In this document: piece by piece, positions 35,356-45,308 of the stretch
Layout of the letters: each line of letters begins with the position of its first letter
Numbering within the stretch: position 1 is the first letter of the stretch
Assembly: GCF_000350525.1 (NCBI RefSeq)
Contig: NZ_AOCN01000022.1
Span: forward strand, 1 to 64,000
Reading direction: 5' to 3'
Origin: Leucobacter salsicius M1-8
GTDB lineage: Bacteria; Actinomycetota; Actinomycetes; Actinomycetales; Microbacteriaceae
Length of the DNA: 64,000 nt
Translations under genes and position numbers: made by a program
The notes under the pieces: model-generated
Databases searched by the model: none
The model's input: the letters and a program-made list of their open reading frames with translations, nothing else
What the model was told of the DNA's origin: nothing

Positions 35356-36561
35356 TTACTGACAGAGCAGCCGCGTCAGCTCGGTGCCCACTCGCTCAAA
35401 CTCGATCAGGAAGGCGTCGTGGCCGAACGGGGAGTCAATGCGGGTGGCTTGCGGTCCGTCGAGGCTGCCCGGGGTGTGCCGGGCAATCTCATCTTGCCCT
35501 TCAAGCGTGAACAGGCGATCGCTGGGAATGCCCAGCACGAGCGTGGGAATCTCAATCGTGGAGAGCGCCGCGCGCACGCCGCCACGGCCGCGCCCCACGT
35601 CGTGCGAGTTCATGGCCTGCACGAGGGTGAGGTAACTGTTGGCGTCGAACCGGCGCGTGAACTTGTTGCCATGGAAGTCGAGGTAGGACTCGACCGCAAA
35701 TCGCCCGCCGCCGCCGAGCGGGCTGACCGCCGATTGCCAGGCGCGCCCGAAGCGCTCGTCGAGCTCGGTGTTGCTGCGGTAGTTCAGCAGCGCGAGTCGA
35801 CGGGCGGTCGCGAGCCCGTGGTGCGGGCCGACCCCGTCGGGAGCATCGTAGTAGTCGCCGCCGTGGTAGGCCGGATCAGACCTGATCGCTTCGAGCTGCA
35901 CGAGGTTGAGACCGATCTGGTCGGCGGTCGTGACGGGAGGAGCCGCGATAACTGCGAGCCGATGTGCGCGACCCGGCTGGGTGAGCGCCCACTCGAGGGC
36001 ATGCATGCCCCCCATCGATCCGCCAATGACGGTATGAAACTCTTCGATCCCGATCGAGTCGGCGAAGCGGGCCGCCGCAGCGACCTGGTCACGGATCGTG
36101 AGAAACGGAAACCTGCCACCCCACTCACGGTGCTCGGGATCGAGGGATCCGGGCCCCGTCGAGCCCTGGCAGCCGCCCAACACATTGGGAGCCACGATGC
36201 AGTACTTCTCGGTATCAAGGGGGCGTCCCGGGCCCACGATTTCGGACCACCAGCCATCGGTGGGGTGGCCCGGGCCCGCGGCGCCCATGAGGTGGCTGTC
36301 GCCCGTGAGCGCGTGGAACACGAGAATTGCGTTGTCACGCGCCGCATTGAGCTCGCCGAAGGTCTCGTACGCGATGCGAACGTTGGGGATCTCCTGGCCA
36401 GCCTCGGTAGCAAGCGTTCCGATCGCCGCGAACTGACGCTGCCCCACCGGGTCGCCGTCGCGCCACCCGCCCGAAATGGGCGGCCGACCCATCAGCGCGC
36501 GCAGCTGGGCGTCGGTGATGAAATCGGTGGGAAACGAGTCCTCGGGGGTCTGCCAGTCCAT
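35356..36561 (-). CDS. metX: Homoserine O-acetyltransferase
   Basis: 401 residues, alpha/beta-hydrolase-type acetyltransferase. It shows YETFGELNAARDNAILVFHALTGDSHLMG near the N-terminus, the nucleophile elbow GGSMGGMHALEW (Ser about residue 161), and the late FGHDAFLIE with the catalytic His. It acetylates homoserine with acetyl-CoA for methionine synthesis. Start ATG has GGAG at a proper distance. It follows metY on the same strand, separated by a strong hairpin (36630-36680). MetY then uses its product with sulfide. Confidence 0.96.
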   Translation of the reverse strand: MDWQTPEDSFPTDFITDAQLRALMGRPPISGGWRDGDPVGQRQFAAIGTLATEAGQEIPNVRIAYETFGELNAARDNAILVFHALTGDSHLMGAAGPGHPTDGWWSEIVGPGRPLDTEKYCIVAPNVLGGCQGSTGPGSLDPEHREWGGRFPFLTIRDQVAAAARFADSIGIEEFHTVIGGSMGGMHALEWALTQPGRAHRLAVIAAPPVTTADQIGLNLVQLEAIRSDPAYHGGDYYDAPDGVGPHHGLATARRLALLNYRSNTELDERFGRAWQSAVSPLGGGGRFAVESYLDFHGNKFTRRFDANSYLTLVQAMNSHDVGRGRGGVRAALSTIEIPTLVLGIPSDRLFTLEGQDEIARHTPGSLDGPQATRIDSPFGHDAFLIEFERVGTELTRLLCQ

Positions 36562-36629
36562 GGTGCTCCATTCTGCCCTGCGGGCGGGGGCCGCGCTGCG
36601 TGACGCGGCGGCGGCGTGGCGGTATTACG

Positions 36630-36680
36630 CGAGTTGCCCCACATGCGCCTTCAGAGCGAAGACGCATGTGGGGCAACTCG
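36630..36680 (-). terminator. Long hairpin between metY and metX
   Basis: Exact 18-bp arms (36630-36647 and 36663-36680; arm sequence CGAGTTGCCCCACATGCG) with a 15-base loop. It lies 15 bases after the metY stop. It may be a terminator/attenuator or an intergenic repeat element. Confidence 0.65.
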
Positions 36681-36694
36681 ATGCGCGCGTGCTG

Positions 36695-38023
36695 CTAGGC
36701 GTTGGCCTCAGCGTCGGCGACAACCTTGCGAGCGGCAGCGAAGCCCTTCTCGAGATCCGCCTTGATGTCATCAATGTGCTCGAGGCCCACCGATAGGCGC
36801 ACGAGGCCAGGGGTGACGCCCGCAGTGAGCTGCTGCTCGGGGCTGAGCTGCGAGTGCGTGGTTGATGCGGGGTGAATGATCAGGCTGCGCACGTCGCCAA
36901 TGTTGGCGACGTGGCTGAACAGCTCGACGTTCTCGACGACCGCGCGGCCAGCCTCCACTCCGCCCTTGAGCTCGAAGGAAACGACCGCGCCGACACCCTT
37001 GGGGGCGTACTTGTTGGCCGCGGCGTACCAGGGGCTTGTGGGGAGACCCGAGTAGTAGACGGTCGCGACGTCGGGGTGGTTATCGAGCCACTCCGCGACC
37101 TCCTGCGTGTTCTGCACGTGGCGCTCCATGCGCAGCGACAGCGTCTCGATGCCCTGCAGCAGCAGCCACGCGCTGAGCGGAGCGATCGATGCGCCGAGGT
37201 CGCGCAGCAGCTGCACGCGAGCCTTGATGATGTAGGCGATCCCGTCGCCCACCGCACCGGTGTAGCTGACGCCGTTGTATGACTCGTCGGGCTCCGTGAG
37301 GCCGGGGAAGCGGTCGGCGTGCTCGGACCACGGGAACTTGCCGCCGTCGACGATGACTCCGCCGAGGGTCGTGCCGTGGCCGCCGAGGAACTTGGTGGCC
37401 GAGTGCAGCACGATGTCTGCGCCGTGCTCGAAGGGACGCACGAGGTAGGGGCTTGCGACGGTGTTATCGACGATCAGCGGCACATTGTTCTCGTGCGCGA
37501 CGTCGGCGACGGCACGAATGTCGAGCACGTTTGAGCGGGGGTTCGCGATGCTCTCGGCAAAGAACAGCTTCGTGTTGGGGCGCACAGCGCGCTGCCATGC
37601 TGCCGGATCGTCCTGATCCTCCACAAAGGTGACTTCGATGCCCAGCTTGGCGAGCGTGTACTTGAAGAGGTTGTACGTGCCGCCGTAAATCGAGGAGGAC
37701 GACACAATGTGGTCGCCCGCGCCAGCGATGTTGAGCACAGCGAACGTCGATGCCGATTGGCCACTAGCGAGCAGCAGTGCAGCAGTGCCACCCTCGATGG
37801 CCGCGATGCGCTGCTCGGCGACGTCCTGCGTCGGGTTGTTGAGGCGCGTGTAAATGGGACCGAACTCGGTCAGCGCGAAACGCCCCGCCGCCTGCGCCGT
37901 GTCCTCGAACACGAAAGCGGTGGTCTGGTGAATGGGCAGGGCGCGCGATCCGGTGGTGGGATCGGGTACCTGACCAGCATGAATCTGCTGGGTTTCAAAG
38001 CCCCATGCGGTGGTGTCAGTCAT
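36695..38023 (-). CDS. metY: O-acetylhomoserine sulfhydrylase
   Basis: 442 residues of the Cys/Met metabolism PLP family. N-terminal [31 protein letters not shown] is characteristic of MetY. The PLP lysine is in [17 protein letters not shown] (Lys about residue 209). Substrate motifs include [35 protein letters not shown]. It makes homocysteine from O-acetylhomoserine and sulfide. The start has GAGGAG upstream, 14 codons into the open frame. The 200-bp region upstream was checked for SAM riboswitch features and none were convincing. Confidence 0.96.
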   Translation of the reverse strand: MTDTTAWGFETQQIHAGQVPDPTTGSRALPIHQTTAFVFEDTAQAAGRFALTEFGPIYTRLNNPTQDVAEQRIAAIEGGTAALLLASGQSASTFAVLNIAGAGDHIVSSSSIYGGTYNLFKYTLAKLGIEVTFVEDQDDPAAWQRAVRPNTKLFFAESIANPRSNVLDIRAVADVAHENNVPLIVDNTVASPYLVRPFEHGADIVLHSATKFLGGHGTTLGGVIVDGGKFPWSEHADRFPGLTEPDESYNGVSYTGAVGDGIAYIIKARVQLLRDLGASIAPLSAWLLLQGIETLSLRMERHVQNTQEVAEWLDNHPDVATVYYSGLPTSPWYAAANKYAPKGVGAVVSFELKGGVEAGRAVVENVELFSHVANIGDVRSLIIHPASTTHSQLSPEQQLTAGVTPGLVRLSVGLEHIDDIKADLEKGFAAARKVVADAEANA

Positions 38024-38225
38024 TGGAAACTCCTCGGTGAGTGGAAGTGGAGGGGGCCGCCGCAATTAGGCTCGCAGTGACGCTGTATTGAGACTACGAA
38101 ATGCTCGCCGGGGCGGCAACACGTGCCGACACGAGGCGTAACTTATCGCCCGGTACACTGCATCCTTACGGCGTACACGGTCTTCGGAACAGGGGGGCTG
38201 GGGCCGTCGAACGAAAGGCGGGCGC

Positions 38226-38951
38226 GTGGTATCTCGCGTGGCAGGGAAAACTGAGGCCGAGGGGCTGGCATACCTCGAGGGTCTCGCCGAGGCGGGGCGC
38301 ATCGCGGACGATTGGGCGGCAGCGCTCACTCCCGTGGCGGCTGAACTCGCAGCGCTTGACGCCGCGCGCGCGGCCGAGCGCGCCGCGGGCGTTGAGGTAC
38401 TTCCTCCCGAGGCCGATGTTTATCGGGCATTCGAACGGCCGCTCGCACGGGTGAGGGTGCTTGTCGTGGGGCAGGATCCGTACCCCACCCCCGGGCATGC
38501 GATGGGGTACGCGTTTGCGGCCGCTCGCGATGTCCGGCCGCTGCCACGAAGCCTCGCGAACCTGTACCGCGAGCTACATGACGACCTGGGGATTGATCCG
38601 GCACCCCACCCCGATATCAGCGCGTGGGCCGACCAGGGAGTGCTGCTGCTCAACCGCGTGCTGACGGTGCGCGCGGGGGAGGCCGGGGCCCATCGCCGCA
38701 TGGGCTGGGAGCGGGTCACCGACTGTGCCATCGATGCGCTCGCAGCTCGGGGCGGGCCGCTCGTGGCGATCCTGTGGGGCAATGATGCGCGGGCACTCGC
38801 GCCCCGCCTTGCCGCAACGACGGTCATCGAGAGCGCCCATCCGTCGCCGCTGTCGGCACGGCGCGGGTTCTTCGGGTCGCGCCCGTTCAGCCGGGCCAAC
38901 GCGGCACTCGAGGCGCAGGGGGCGGCCCCGATCGATTGGCGGGTGGCTTAG
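38226..38951 (+). CDS. ung: Uracil-DNA glycosylase, family 1
   Basis: 241 residues with all family 1 signatures: water-activating [16 protein letters not shown] (Asp in GQDPYP), [22 protein letters not shown], and the leucine/minor-groove loop [21 protein letters not shown]. It removes uracil from DNA in base-excision repair. The GTG start is preceded by GAAAGG. It is divergent from metY. The C-terminus ends 34 bases before the convergent permease gene. Confidence 0.95.
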   Translation: MVSRVAGKTEAEGLAYLEGLAEAGRIADDWAAALTPVAAELAALDAARAAERAAGVEVLPPEADVYRAFERPLARVRVLVVGQDPYPTPGHAMGYAFAAARDVRPLPRSLANLYRELHDDLGIDPAPHPDISAWADQGVLLLNRVLTVRAGEAGAHRRMGWERVTDCAIDALAARGGPLVAILWGNDARALAPRLAATTVIESAHPSPLSARRGFFGSRPFSRANAALEAQGAAPIDWRVA

Positions 38952-38984
38952 CCGGGTACGAGCCGAGGTCGGCTCCGGTCTCCG

Positions 38985-40460
38985 CTACGGCGCAATCGGC
39001 GCGGCCCGGCGGCCGCGAAGGAAGAACCAGTACCAGCCCGAGAGCAGCAGCACCCAGCCGGCCCCGACGTAGATGGCGGGCCGGGTGTCGGGCACGATCG
39101 CAATGAGTGCGAGCACCGCGATGACAAACGTGATCGTGACATAGGAGGCCGCCGGCCACAGCGGCACGGGGAACGTGCTCGGCGTGAGGCCCTCGCGGGC
39201 CACTTCACGCTTCATGCGTACGTGGGCGATCAGAATGACGAGCCAGACGAGTACCGTGGCGAAGGTCGCGAGCGCGGCGATGAGGAAGAAGACCTGATCC
39301 GGGAACAGTGCGTTGATGACGACGCCCACTAGCAGCGCACCCACCATCGCCACGACCGGCATATAGGGCACGCCGCCGCGGCTCGTGCGCGTGAACGCCT
39401 TGGGTGCCTGGCCCTTGAGAGCGAGGCCGTGGAGCATACGGCCCGCGCCAAAGATATCGGCGTTGATTGCCGAGAGCGCCGCCGTGATGATCACGAAGTT
39501 GAGCACGTGGGCGGCCGCCGGAATGCCGATCGAGTCGAACACCGACACGAACGGGCTCGACGAACCGTCGATGGCGGTCCAGGGCTGCAGCATCATGATG
39601 ACGCCGAGCGTAAGGACGTAGAACAGCAGGATGCGCACCGGCACCGAGTTGATGGCCTTGGGGATCACACGGCCCGGGTCCTGCGCCTCGCCCGCCGTGA
39701 TGCCGATGATCTCAATGCCGCCGAACGCAAACATGACGATGGTGAATGAGGCGAGGAAGCCCCACAGTCCGTTGGGCATGAAGCCGCCGTGGCTGAAGAG
39801 GTTCGCGAGGCCCGCGGCGCCTTCGCTCTGGTTGCCGAAGCCGAACACGATGACGGCGATGCCGCCCGCGATCATCAGCACGATGGCCGAGATCTTGATG
39901 AGCGAGAACCAGAATTCGAGCTCACCAAAGGCCTTCACGCTGATGAGATTGAGCGCCGCGATGAAGAACACGGCTGCAAGTACCCAGATCCAGCGGTCGA
40001 CGTCGGGGAACCAGAATCCCATGTAGATGCCGAACGCGGTGACATCGGCGAGGGCGACCACGAACATCTCGAAGGTGTACGTCCAGCCCACGAGGAACCC
40101 CGCGAACGGGCCGATATAACGCGAGGCGTAGGCCGAAAAGGAGCCGGACACGGGATTGCGCACCGCGAGCTCGCCGAGCGCACGCATCACCATAAAGACG
40201 GCTGCGCCGCCGATGATGTACGCGAGGAGCACCGAGGGGCCCGCGGTCTGAATCGCACCCGCCGAGCCCATGAAGAGGCCCGTGCCGATCGCTGAACCGA
40301 GCGCCATGAAACGAATGTGGCGGGCGGTGAGCCCTCGCTTCAGCTCAGTGTGGGGCCGCGATGCATCTGCATCGCGCGCGTGTGACCGCGTGGTCATTTG
40401 GGCCGGATCGGGTACCTCTGAGGCTGGTGCCTTCGGGGGCAGGCCGTCCGTCGAATTCAT
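38985..40460 (-). CDS. APC-family amino acid permease (AAT type), possible histidine transporter
   Basis: 491 residues with 12 hydrophobic segments. The AAT-family opening [49 protein letters not shown] is clear, and so is the [30 protein letters not shown] loop. Members import proline, histidine, aromatic or other amino acids by proton symport. It lies 81 bases downstream of hutG on the same strand, so histidine is the likely substrate (HutT-like), by context only. There is an Arg/Ala-rich C-terminal tail. Confidence 0.88.
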   Translation of the reverse strand: MNSTDGLPPKAPASEVPDPAQMTTRSHARDADASRPHTELKRGLTARHIRFMALGSAIGTGLFMGSAGAIQTAGPSVLLAYIIGGAAVFMVMRALGELAVRNPVSGSFSAYASRYIGPFAGFLVGWTYTFEMFVVALADVTAFGIYMGFWFPDVDRWIWVLAAVFFIAALNLISVKAFGELEFWFSLIKISAIVLMIAGGIAVIVFGFGNQSEGAAGLANLFSHGGFMPNGLWGFLASFTIVMFAFGGIEIIGITAGEAQDPGRVIPKAINSVPVRILLFYVLTLGVIMMLQPWTAIDGSSSPFVSVFDSIGIPAAAHVLNFVIITAALSAINADIFGAGRMLHGLALKGQAPKAFTRTSRGGVPYMPVVAMVGALLVGVVINALFPDQVFFLIAALATFATVLVWLVILIAHVRMKREVAREGLTPSTFPVPLWPAASYVTITFVIAVLALIAIVPDTRPAIYVGAGWVLLLSGWYWFFLRGRRAAPIAP

Positions 40461-40541
40461 TGCGCGATCCCTCTCGGCGGGATCTCCCGCACCGAAACAC
40501 TGTAACCCGAGCGCCTGAGTTTCAGAGAATCGCGCTGCGTG

Positions 40542-41525
40542 TTAGCGCCCCGGGCGGCTCGCGAGTCCCGCCGCGGCCTCGAGCACGCACAGCGCCGCGA
40601 GCCGCACGGTGCGCTGATCCGGGGTATCGACGGTGACATCGACCTCGGCGATGTCGATGCCGCGCACGCGCGAATCTGCCGCGAGCAGCCGGGCCGCGAG
40701 CCGGAGCTCGTGCGCCTGGATGCCACCGGGAATCGATGCGGGGCAGCCGGGGGCGACGGAGCGATCGCAGACGTCGACGTCGAGATCGACATGCAGCGGG
40801 CCGCCGCCCGACCCCGCAATGTGCAGCGCCTCCTCGATCACGTCGTGCATCGTGCGGGTGTGGAGCTCATCGCGGTGAATCACGGTGATGCCGTACTCCT
40901 TCGCCCGGCGGCGGTACTCGGCGGAGTTGGCAAAGTCGGCGATGCCGATCTGCACAATGCGACGCGGGTTGAGCCCCGCCTCGATCAGCCGGCGCACGGG
41001 GGACCCGTTCGAGCGGCCGTCGCGCAGATCGTGGTGTGCGTCGAGCGTAATGAGCCCGGCCGTTTCGAGATCGTCACCGTAAACCCCCAGCGCCGCGGGA
41101 ACGGTGAGGGAGTTGTCGCCGCCGAGAGACACGACAAGGTCTGCGCGAGCCGCGAGGCTTGCGACGAGCGCGCGCGCTGCTGCCTCGCCCACCTCGGTGT
41201 CGGGGTCGATGGCGTCGCCCGCATCGATGATGGTGAGCGCCTCGTCGAGCACCAGCTCGTTCTCGAGTCGACGGCGGCCAGGGAAGCCCGGGGCGACGAC
41301 GTGGCCCGAGTACCGGCGCAGCGCCGCCCGCACGGCGGCGGGAGTCTCATGCGCGTTGGTGGGGGAGAGCGAGGTGCGCGACGTGGGGATGCCCACGAGT
41401 GCCATGTCGACGTGCACGCCCGCTTCGGGCAGCGGCCCCCAACCGCCCGTGCGTGGCCAAGCGGGATCTGACGATAGGACGGGGCCGGTCTGCGCTTCAT
41501 TGCGGGGACTGTGATCGCTGCTCAT
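40542..41525 (-). CDS. hutG: Formimidoylglutamase/arginase-family hydrolase
   Basis: 327 residues of the ureohydrolase fold. Metal motifs are LGGDNSL (residues about 134-140), DAHHDLRDG (162-170) and the late DVDVCDRSVAPGCPASIPGG. The first motif has Asn where arginases have His (GGDH). Within the hut locus it should split N-formimidoyl-glutamate to glutamate and formamide, the last step of histidine breakdown. It is divergent from hutH across 123 bases holding several inverted repeats. The start is chosen at the ATG nearest those sites. Its ribosome-binding site is weak. Confidence 0.85.
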   Translation of the reverse strand: MSSDHSPRNEAQTGPVLSSDPAWPRTGGWGPLPEAGVHVDMALVGIPTSRTSLSPTNAHETPAAVRAALRRYSGHVVAPGFPGRRRLENELVLDEALTIIDAGDAIDPDTEVGEAAARALVASLAARADLVVSLGGDNSLTVPAALGVYGDDLETAGLITLDAHHDLRDGRSNGSPVRRLIEAGLNPRRIVQIGIADFANSAEYRRRAKEYGITVIHRDELHTRTMHDVIEEALHIAGSGGGPLHVDLDVDVCDRSVAPGCPASIPGGIQAHELRLAARLLAADSRVRGIDIAEVDVTVDTPDQRTVRLAALCVLEAAAGLASRPGR

Positions 41526-41562
41526 GTCTTGACCGTAACAACTTCGCGGCGGCTTCTGAAAC

Positions 41563-41595
41563 ATCACGTCTCGTGATTGTCTGGGATTTCAGACA
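41563..41595. promoter_or_regulatory. Operator region between hutG and hutH
   Basis: Two adjacent inverted repeats: ATCACG-tct-CGTGAT (41563-41577) and TGTCTG-ggattt-CAGACA (41578-41595), both with exact 6-bp arms. The 15-bp first site has the size of an IclR-type operator, and an IclR gene follows hutH. TGTCTGGGAT from the second recurs at 48501-48510 before hutU. Confidence 0.5.
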
Positions 41596-41648
41596 GCGAA
41601 GGTCGGTTGGCTGTGTCGTGCGGCCCGCGAGTGCGATGGAATCAAACT

Positions 41649-43226
41649 ATGAACACTCACGCAACCGTCACGCTCGGCGCCACACCGCTCACGATCGCCG
41701 AGGTCGTCGCGGTCGCCCGCCACGATGCGGCCATTGCCGTATCGGCTGCCTCGTACGACCGTGTTGCCGCGAGCCGCCAGATCGTCGAGGACCTCGCGAA
41801 CGACACTCAGCCCCACTACGGCATCTCGACCGGATTTGGGGCGCTCGCCAAGGTGCAGATCCCGGCGCCCAAGCGTCAGCAGCTGCAGCGCAGCCTGATC
41901 CGCTCGCACGCCGCAGGCACCGGCGCCGAGGTTGAGCGTGAGGTCGTGCGAGCGCTGATGCTGCTGCGGCTTGCCACGCTCGCCACCGGACGTACGGGTG
42001 TGCGTCCGGTCGTGGTGGAGACCTATACCGCGATCATTAATGCGGGGATCACCCCGGTGGTGCACGAGTACGGTTCGCTGGGGTGCTCAGGGGATCTCAG
42101 CCCGCTCGCCCACTGCGCCCTCACGCTCATGGGCGAGGGCCAGGTGCGCGTGAGCCTCGACCCGCACACCGCGCCGATTGATGCCGCCGAGGCGCTCGCC
42201 GCAGCGGGCATCGAACCGCTCGTGCTCGCCGAGAAGGAGGGTCTCGCCCTTATCAACGGCACCGACGGCATGCTGGGCATGCTGTGCCTCGCGCTCACCG
42301 ACCTCGCCGATCTGTTCGCCGTGGCCGATGTTGCCGCCGCGGCCTCTGTCGAGGGACTCGCTGGCACCGACGCCGTGTTCGCGGCAGACCTGCAGGCGTT
42401 GCGCCCGCACCCCGGCCAGGCCGCGGCAGCTGCCAACATGCGCGCGGTGCTCGAGGGGTCCCACCTAATTCAGCGCCCCCGCGAGGGCGAGTTCACTCGC
42501 GTGCAGGACGCGTATTCGCTGCGCTGCGCACCCCAGGTGCACGGCGCTGCCCGCGATACTGCGGCGCACGCCGCAACGGTCGCCGGGTACGAGCTTGCCT
42601 CGGCGATCGACAACCCCGTGGTGCTGCCCGATGGCCGGGTCGAATCGAACGGTAACTTTCACGGCGCCCCCGTGGCGTACGCGCTCGACTTTCTCGCGAT
42701 CGCGGTCGCCGATCTCGCGAGTATCTCGGAGCGCCGCACCGACCGCTTCCTCGACGTGGCCCGCAATCACGGGCTGCCGCCGTTTCTTGCGGCCGACGCG
42801 GGTCTCGACTCGGGGCTCATGATCGCCCAGTACACCGCCGCGGGCATTGTCTCTGAGCTCAAGCGCCTGGCGGCCCCCGCCTCGGTCGACTCCATTCCGT
42901 CTTCGGCGATGCAGGAGGACCACGTGTCGATGGGCTGGCACGCCGGCCGCAAGCTACGCCGCGCCGTCGACGGGCTGTCGCGCGTGCTGGCGATCGAACT
43001 GTTGGCGTCGACCCGCGCCCTCGATTTCCGTGCGCAGGCAAGTGACGCTGATACTCAGACGCCCTCGCCCGCGACCAGTGCCGTGCACGAGCTATTTCGC
43101 ACACGAATCTCGGCGCCCGACACCGATTCGTTCCTGTCGCCGACTATTACGGCGGCGCACGAGTTCGTCGTGAGCGGTGCGGTGCGCGCGCAGGTCGAAG
43201 CCGCCCTTGGCGCACAGCTCCGCTAG
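41649..43226 (+). CDS. hutH: Histidine ammonia-lyase
   Basis: 525 residues of the MIO-dependent aromatic ammonia-lyase family. YGISTGFGALA (about 57-67) carries the catalytic Tyr. The cofactor loop is GSLGCSGDLSPLAH with Cys146-Ser147-Gly148 in place of the common Ala-Ser-Gly. Later come QDAYSLRCAPQVHGAARDT, DNPVVLPDGRVESNGNFHG and SSAMQEDHVSMGWHAGRKL. It converts histidine to urocanate and ammonia. It is divergent from hutG and is followed 40 bases later by an IclR regulator, probably in one transcript. Confidence 0.96.
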   Translation: MNTHATVTLGATPLTIAEVVAVARHDAAIAVSAASYDRVAASRQIVEDLANDTQPHYGISTGFGALAKVQIPAPKRQQLQRSLIRSHAAGTGAEVEREVVRALMLLRLATLATGRTGVRPVVVETYTAIINAGITPVVHEYGSLGCSGDLSPLAHCALTLMGEGQVRVSLDPHTAPIDAAEALAAAGIEPLVLAEKEGLALINGTDGMLGMLCLALTDLADLFAVADVAAAASVEGLAGTDAVFAADLQALRPHPGQAAAAANMRAVLEGSHLIQRPREGEFTRVQDAYSLRCAPQVHGAARDTAAHAATVAGYELASAIDNPVVLPDGRVESNGNFHGAPVAYALDFLAIAVADLASISERRTDRFLDVARNHGLPPFLAADAGLDSGLMIAQYTAAGIVSELKRLAAPASVDSIPSSAMQEDHVSMGWHAGRKLRRAVDGLSRVLAIELLASTRALDFRAQASDADTQTPSPATSAVHELFRTRISAPDTDSFLSPTITAAHEFVVSGAVRAQVEAALGAQLR

Positions 43227-43266
43227 CGCGCCCGGATGGGGCGCCGGTACGGGGTACAGTGCCAGC

Positions 43267-44064
43267 ATGACCGTGCCCCCCGCGACCAAGGTGCCCGCCG
43301 CCGATCAGACGTTGCGTATCCTAAGCCTGCTGGCGCGCTCACGCGGGCCGATGGCCGCGAGCATGATCGCCACGCAGCTCGAGCTGCCGCGCTCGACCGT
43401 CTACCACCTGCTCACCACGCTGCAGCAGCACGGCTTTGTGATGCACTTGCCCGAGGAGAAACGCTACGGGCTCGGCATTGCAGCAGTCGAACTGTCGAGT
43501 GCATATGAACGTCAAGAGCCACTCAGCCGCCTTGGTCGGCCACTGATCGCCCAATTGGTCGACCGGCTGGGTGAGAGCTGCCACCTTGCAGTGCCTCACG
43601 GCCGCGACGTGCTCTACGTCGTGGAGGAGCGAGCCCCGGGGGCCCGCCGACTCATCACCGATGTCGATGTGCGTTTGCCGATGCAACTCACGGCGAGTGG
43701 TCGCGCGATCCTTGCCGCATTGCCTAAAGCCCAGGTGTGCGCCCTGTTTCCCGACCGCGAGGCCTTTGTCCATCGACATGAGGACCCCGAGGGGGCCGAA
43801 CACATCGACCGCTACTCCAAGCTACGTTCCGTGCTTGACGACACACTCACGCGTGGCTATGCACTCGAACGTGGTTCAGTGACCGCCGGTCTCGCGTCGA
43901 TCGGGGTGCCGGTTCTCGATCACCGCGGCTGGCCGGTGGCCGCGATTGCGGTGACCTTCGCCGAGGACGGGATAGATCCGGATCAATTCGCAGGCATGGC
44001 CCAAGACGTACGCACGACCGCGCAGACCCTGTCCACGCGCATTCATGGGCGGGCCCGGGCTTAA
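43267..44064 (+). CDS. IclR-family regulator, likely of the hut genes
   Basis: 265 residues. The N-terminal winged helix (about 12-75) has LELPRSTVYHLLTTLQQHGFV. The C-terminal GAF-like IclR effector domain has ESCHLAVPHGRDVLYVVEERAPG, MQLTASGRAILAALP and GLASIGVPVLDHRGWPVAAIAVTF. It follows hutH by 40 bases. The 15-bp palindrome in the hutG-hutH gap fits the typical IclR operator size, so it probably controls the hut genes, perhaps in response to urocanate (inference). The ribosome-binding site is weak. A palindromic repeat follows its stop. Confidence 0.88.
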   Translation: MTVPPATKVPAADQTLRILSLLARSRGPMAASMIATQLELPRSTVYHLLTTLQQHGFVMHLPEEKRYGLGIAAVELSSAYERQEPLSRLGRPLIAQLVDRLGESCHLAVPHGRDVLYVVEERAPGARRLITDVDVRLPMQLTASGRAILAALPKAQVCALFPDREAFVHRHEDPEGAEHIDRYSKLRSVLDDTLTRGYALERGSVTAGLASIGVPVLDHRGWPVAAIAVTFAEDGIDPDQFAGMAQDVRTTAQTLSTRIHGRARA

Positions 44065-44118
44065 CAACGGCCGTGCCGCGGATGCTACACCCGCAGGCCG
44101 CACCAGCAAACCTCACCT

Positions 44119-44174
44119 GCTGGGGCCACGTGCGGGCGTAATAGGCGGGCATAACCCCCACGTGCGGCCCCAGC
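44119..44174. repeat. Palindromic repeat, copy 1 (left of DUF559 gene)
   Basis: Imperfect palindrome bounded by GCTGGGGCC (44119-44127) and GGCCCCAGC (44166-44174), containing GGCATAACCCCCACGTG on the plus strand. Read on the minus strand it aligns without gaps over about 50 bases with copy 2 at 45311-45360, including GGGGCC, TTATGCC and GTGGCCCC. Confidence 0.75.
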
Positions 44175-44296
44175 GAGGGGCTTGCGTGAGGAAAGTGCTT
44201 CGTCCACAGGGGGCGATTGTGCGGGCGGACTCATTTTTCTTGGCCCGTGCTGTGGAGAACTTAATAGGGGCTCCGCAGATGTTCACACTGGAGTGC

Positions 44297-45283
44297 ATGA
44301 CTCGCACACCCACACCAGTCGCGTATGCGCCAGGTACAGCACACACCACCGCAGAGTGGGCCAGACTCGGCGTCACTCGTGACATGCTTCGACACGAGAG
44401 ATTTGCGCGAGTGCGGTGGGGGGTCTACCGCTTGCGACAAAAGCTCCCTCGCATGCATGTGGACGAGGCGACTCGCGTCCTTGCACAAGGGGTGTATCCG
44501 GCCTTGCGGGCGGGTGAAGTGTTCAGCCACACGACAGCGCTGTTGCTACTGAAAGTACCGATCCGGGCTCCGCTCGAGGTACACGTCACATCACCCCACC
44601 ACAACAACCGCACTCGTGATGAGAGCGTGATTGGGCACCGAAAACGAGCATCGTTTCGCACCGTGTACGACCACACGGGGCTACCTTGCATCCCCATCCT
44701 CGACGCGGTACTTCAAGCGGTACCCTTGCTCACGTTTTGTGACCTTGTAGTTGCATTTGACCACATGCTGAAACTGCAGGGACCACCGTGGCGTCAGTAT
44801 TCGATTTCAACGAAGGCGGCAATTACGGCTGCACTTTCTTCGGGAAGTATTCTGCAGGCGAAGCGGCTGAGAATGGCATTGTCAGTGTCTCGCGTCGGTG
44901 CAGAGTCGCGTATGGAAACGCTGCTGCACTTCGAACTGGCACGCATGGGTCTCGACGATTTGGAAATGCAGTCTGAGGTGTTTGACGCTCACGGCAAGCT
45001 GATTGGCCGGTTTGACCTTGTTGATTACTCCAAAAAACTGATTCTGGAATACGACGGAGAGCAGCATCGCACGGACCGGGATCAGTACCTTCACGATGAG
45101 ATCAGGCTGCAGCGCGCTCGAGAAGCGGGGTATGAGGTGCTGCGTCTGCACTACGAAGACTTCTTTGCAGAAAACCTTGCGCAGACCCGCAAGACGCTCA
45201 CTGAGAGATTGGGGCGAGACCCGCGACTGCTCGCTCCCGCACTCTCGCGGCTGTTCGCAGAATGCCCATTCCCGGCGCTGTAG
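44297..45283 (+). CDS. DUF559-domain protein (Vsr-like nuclease fold)
   Basis: 328 residues. The N-terminal third resembles AbiEi-like regulatory/HTH regions of such proteins (WARLGVTRDMLRHERFARVRWGVYRL; HTTALLLLKVP). The C-terminal about 120 residues are DUF559, a PD-(D/E)xK/Vsr-like domain: SRMETLLHFELARMG, GRFDLVDYSKKLILEYDGEQHRTDRDQYLHDEIRLQRAREAGYEVLRLHYEDF, with the E-x-D-G and H-x-Q-type catalytic pattern. Function is unknown. It is common in variable loci of actinobacteria. It sits between inverted palindromic repeats, and its base composition is less G+C-rich than its neighbours. It splits the hut genes. Confidence 0.8.
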   Translation: MTRTPTPVAYAPGTAHTTAEWARLGVTRDMLRHERFARVRWGVYRLRQKLPRMHVDEATRVLAQGVYPALRAGEVFSHTTALLLLKVPIRAPLEVHVTSPHHNNRTRDESVIGHRKRASFRTVYDHTGLPCIPILDAVLQAVPLLTFCDLVVAFDHMLKLQGPPWRQYSISTKAAITAALSSGSILQAKRLRMALSVSRVGAESRMETLLHFELARMGLDDLEMQSEVFDAHGKLIGRFDLVDYSKKLILEYDGEQHRTDRDQYLHDEIRLQRAREAGYEVLRLHYEDFFAENLAQTRKTLTERLGRDPRLLAPALSRLFAECPFPAL

Positions 45284-45308
45284 GGCTTCGCCTGATTCAA
45301 TGCTTGAG

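Noticed and set aside
35305-36603. 432-residue plus-strand frame opposite metX
   Set aside because: Antisense shadow of a certain metX gene.
38024-38225. Possible SAM riboswitch before metY
   Set aside because: No S-box, SAM-II or SAM-IV-like core could be found on the minus strand.
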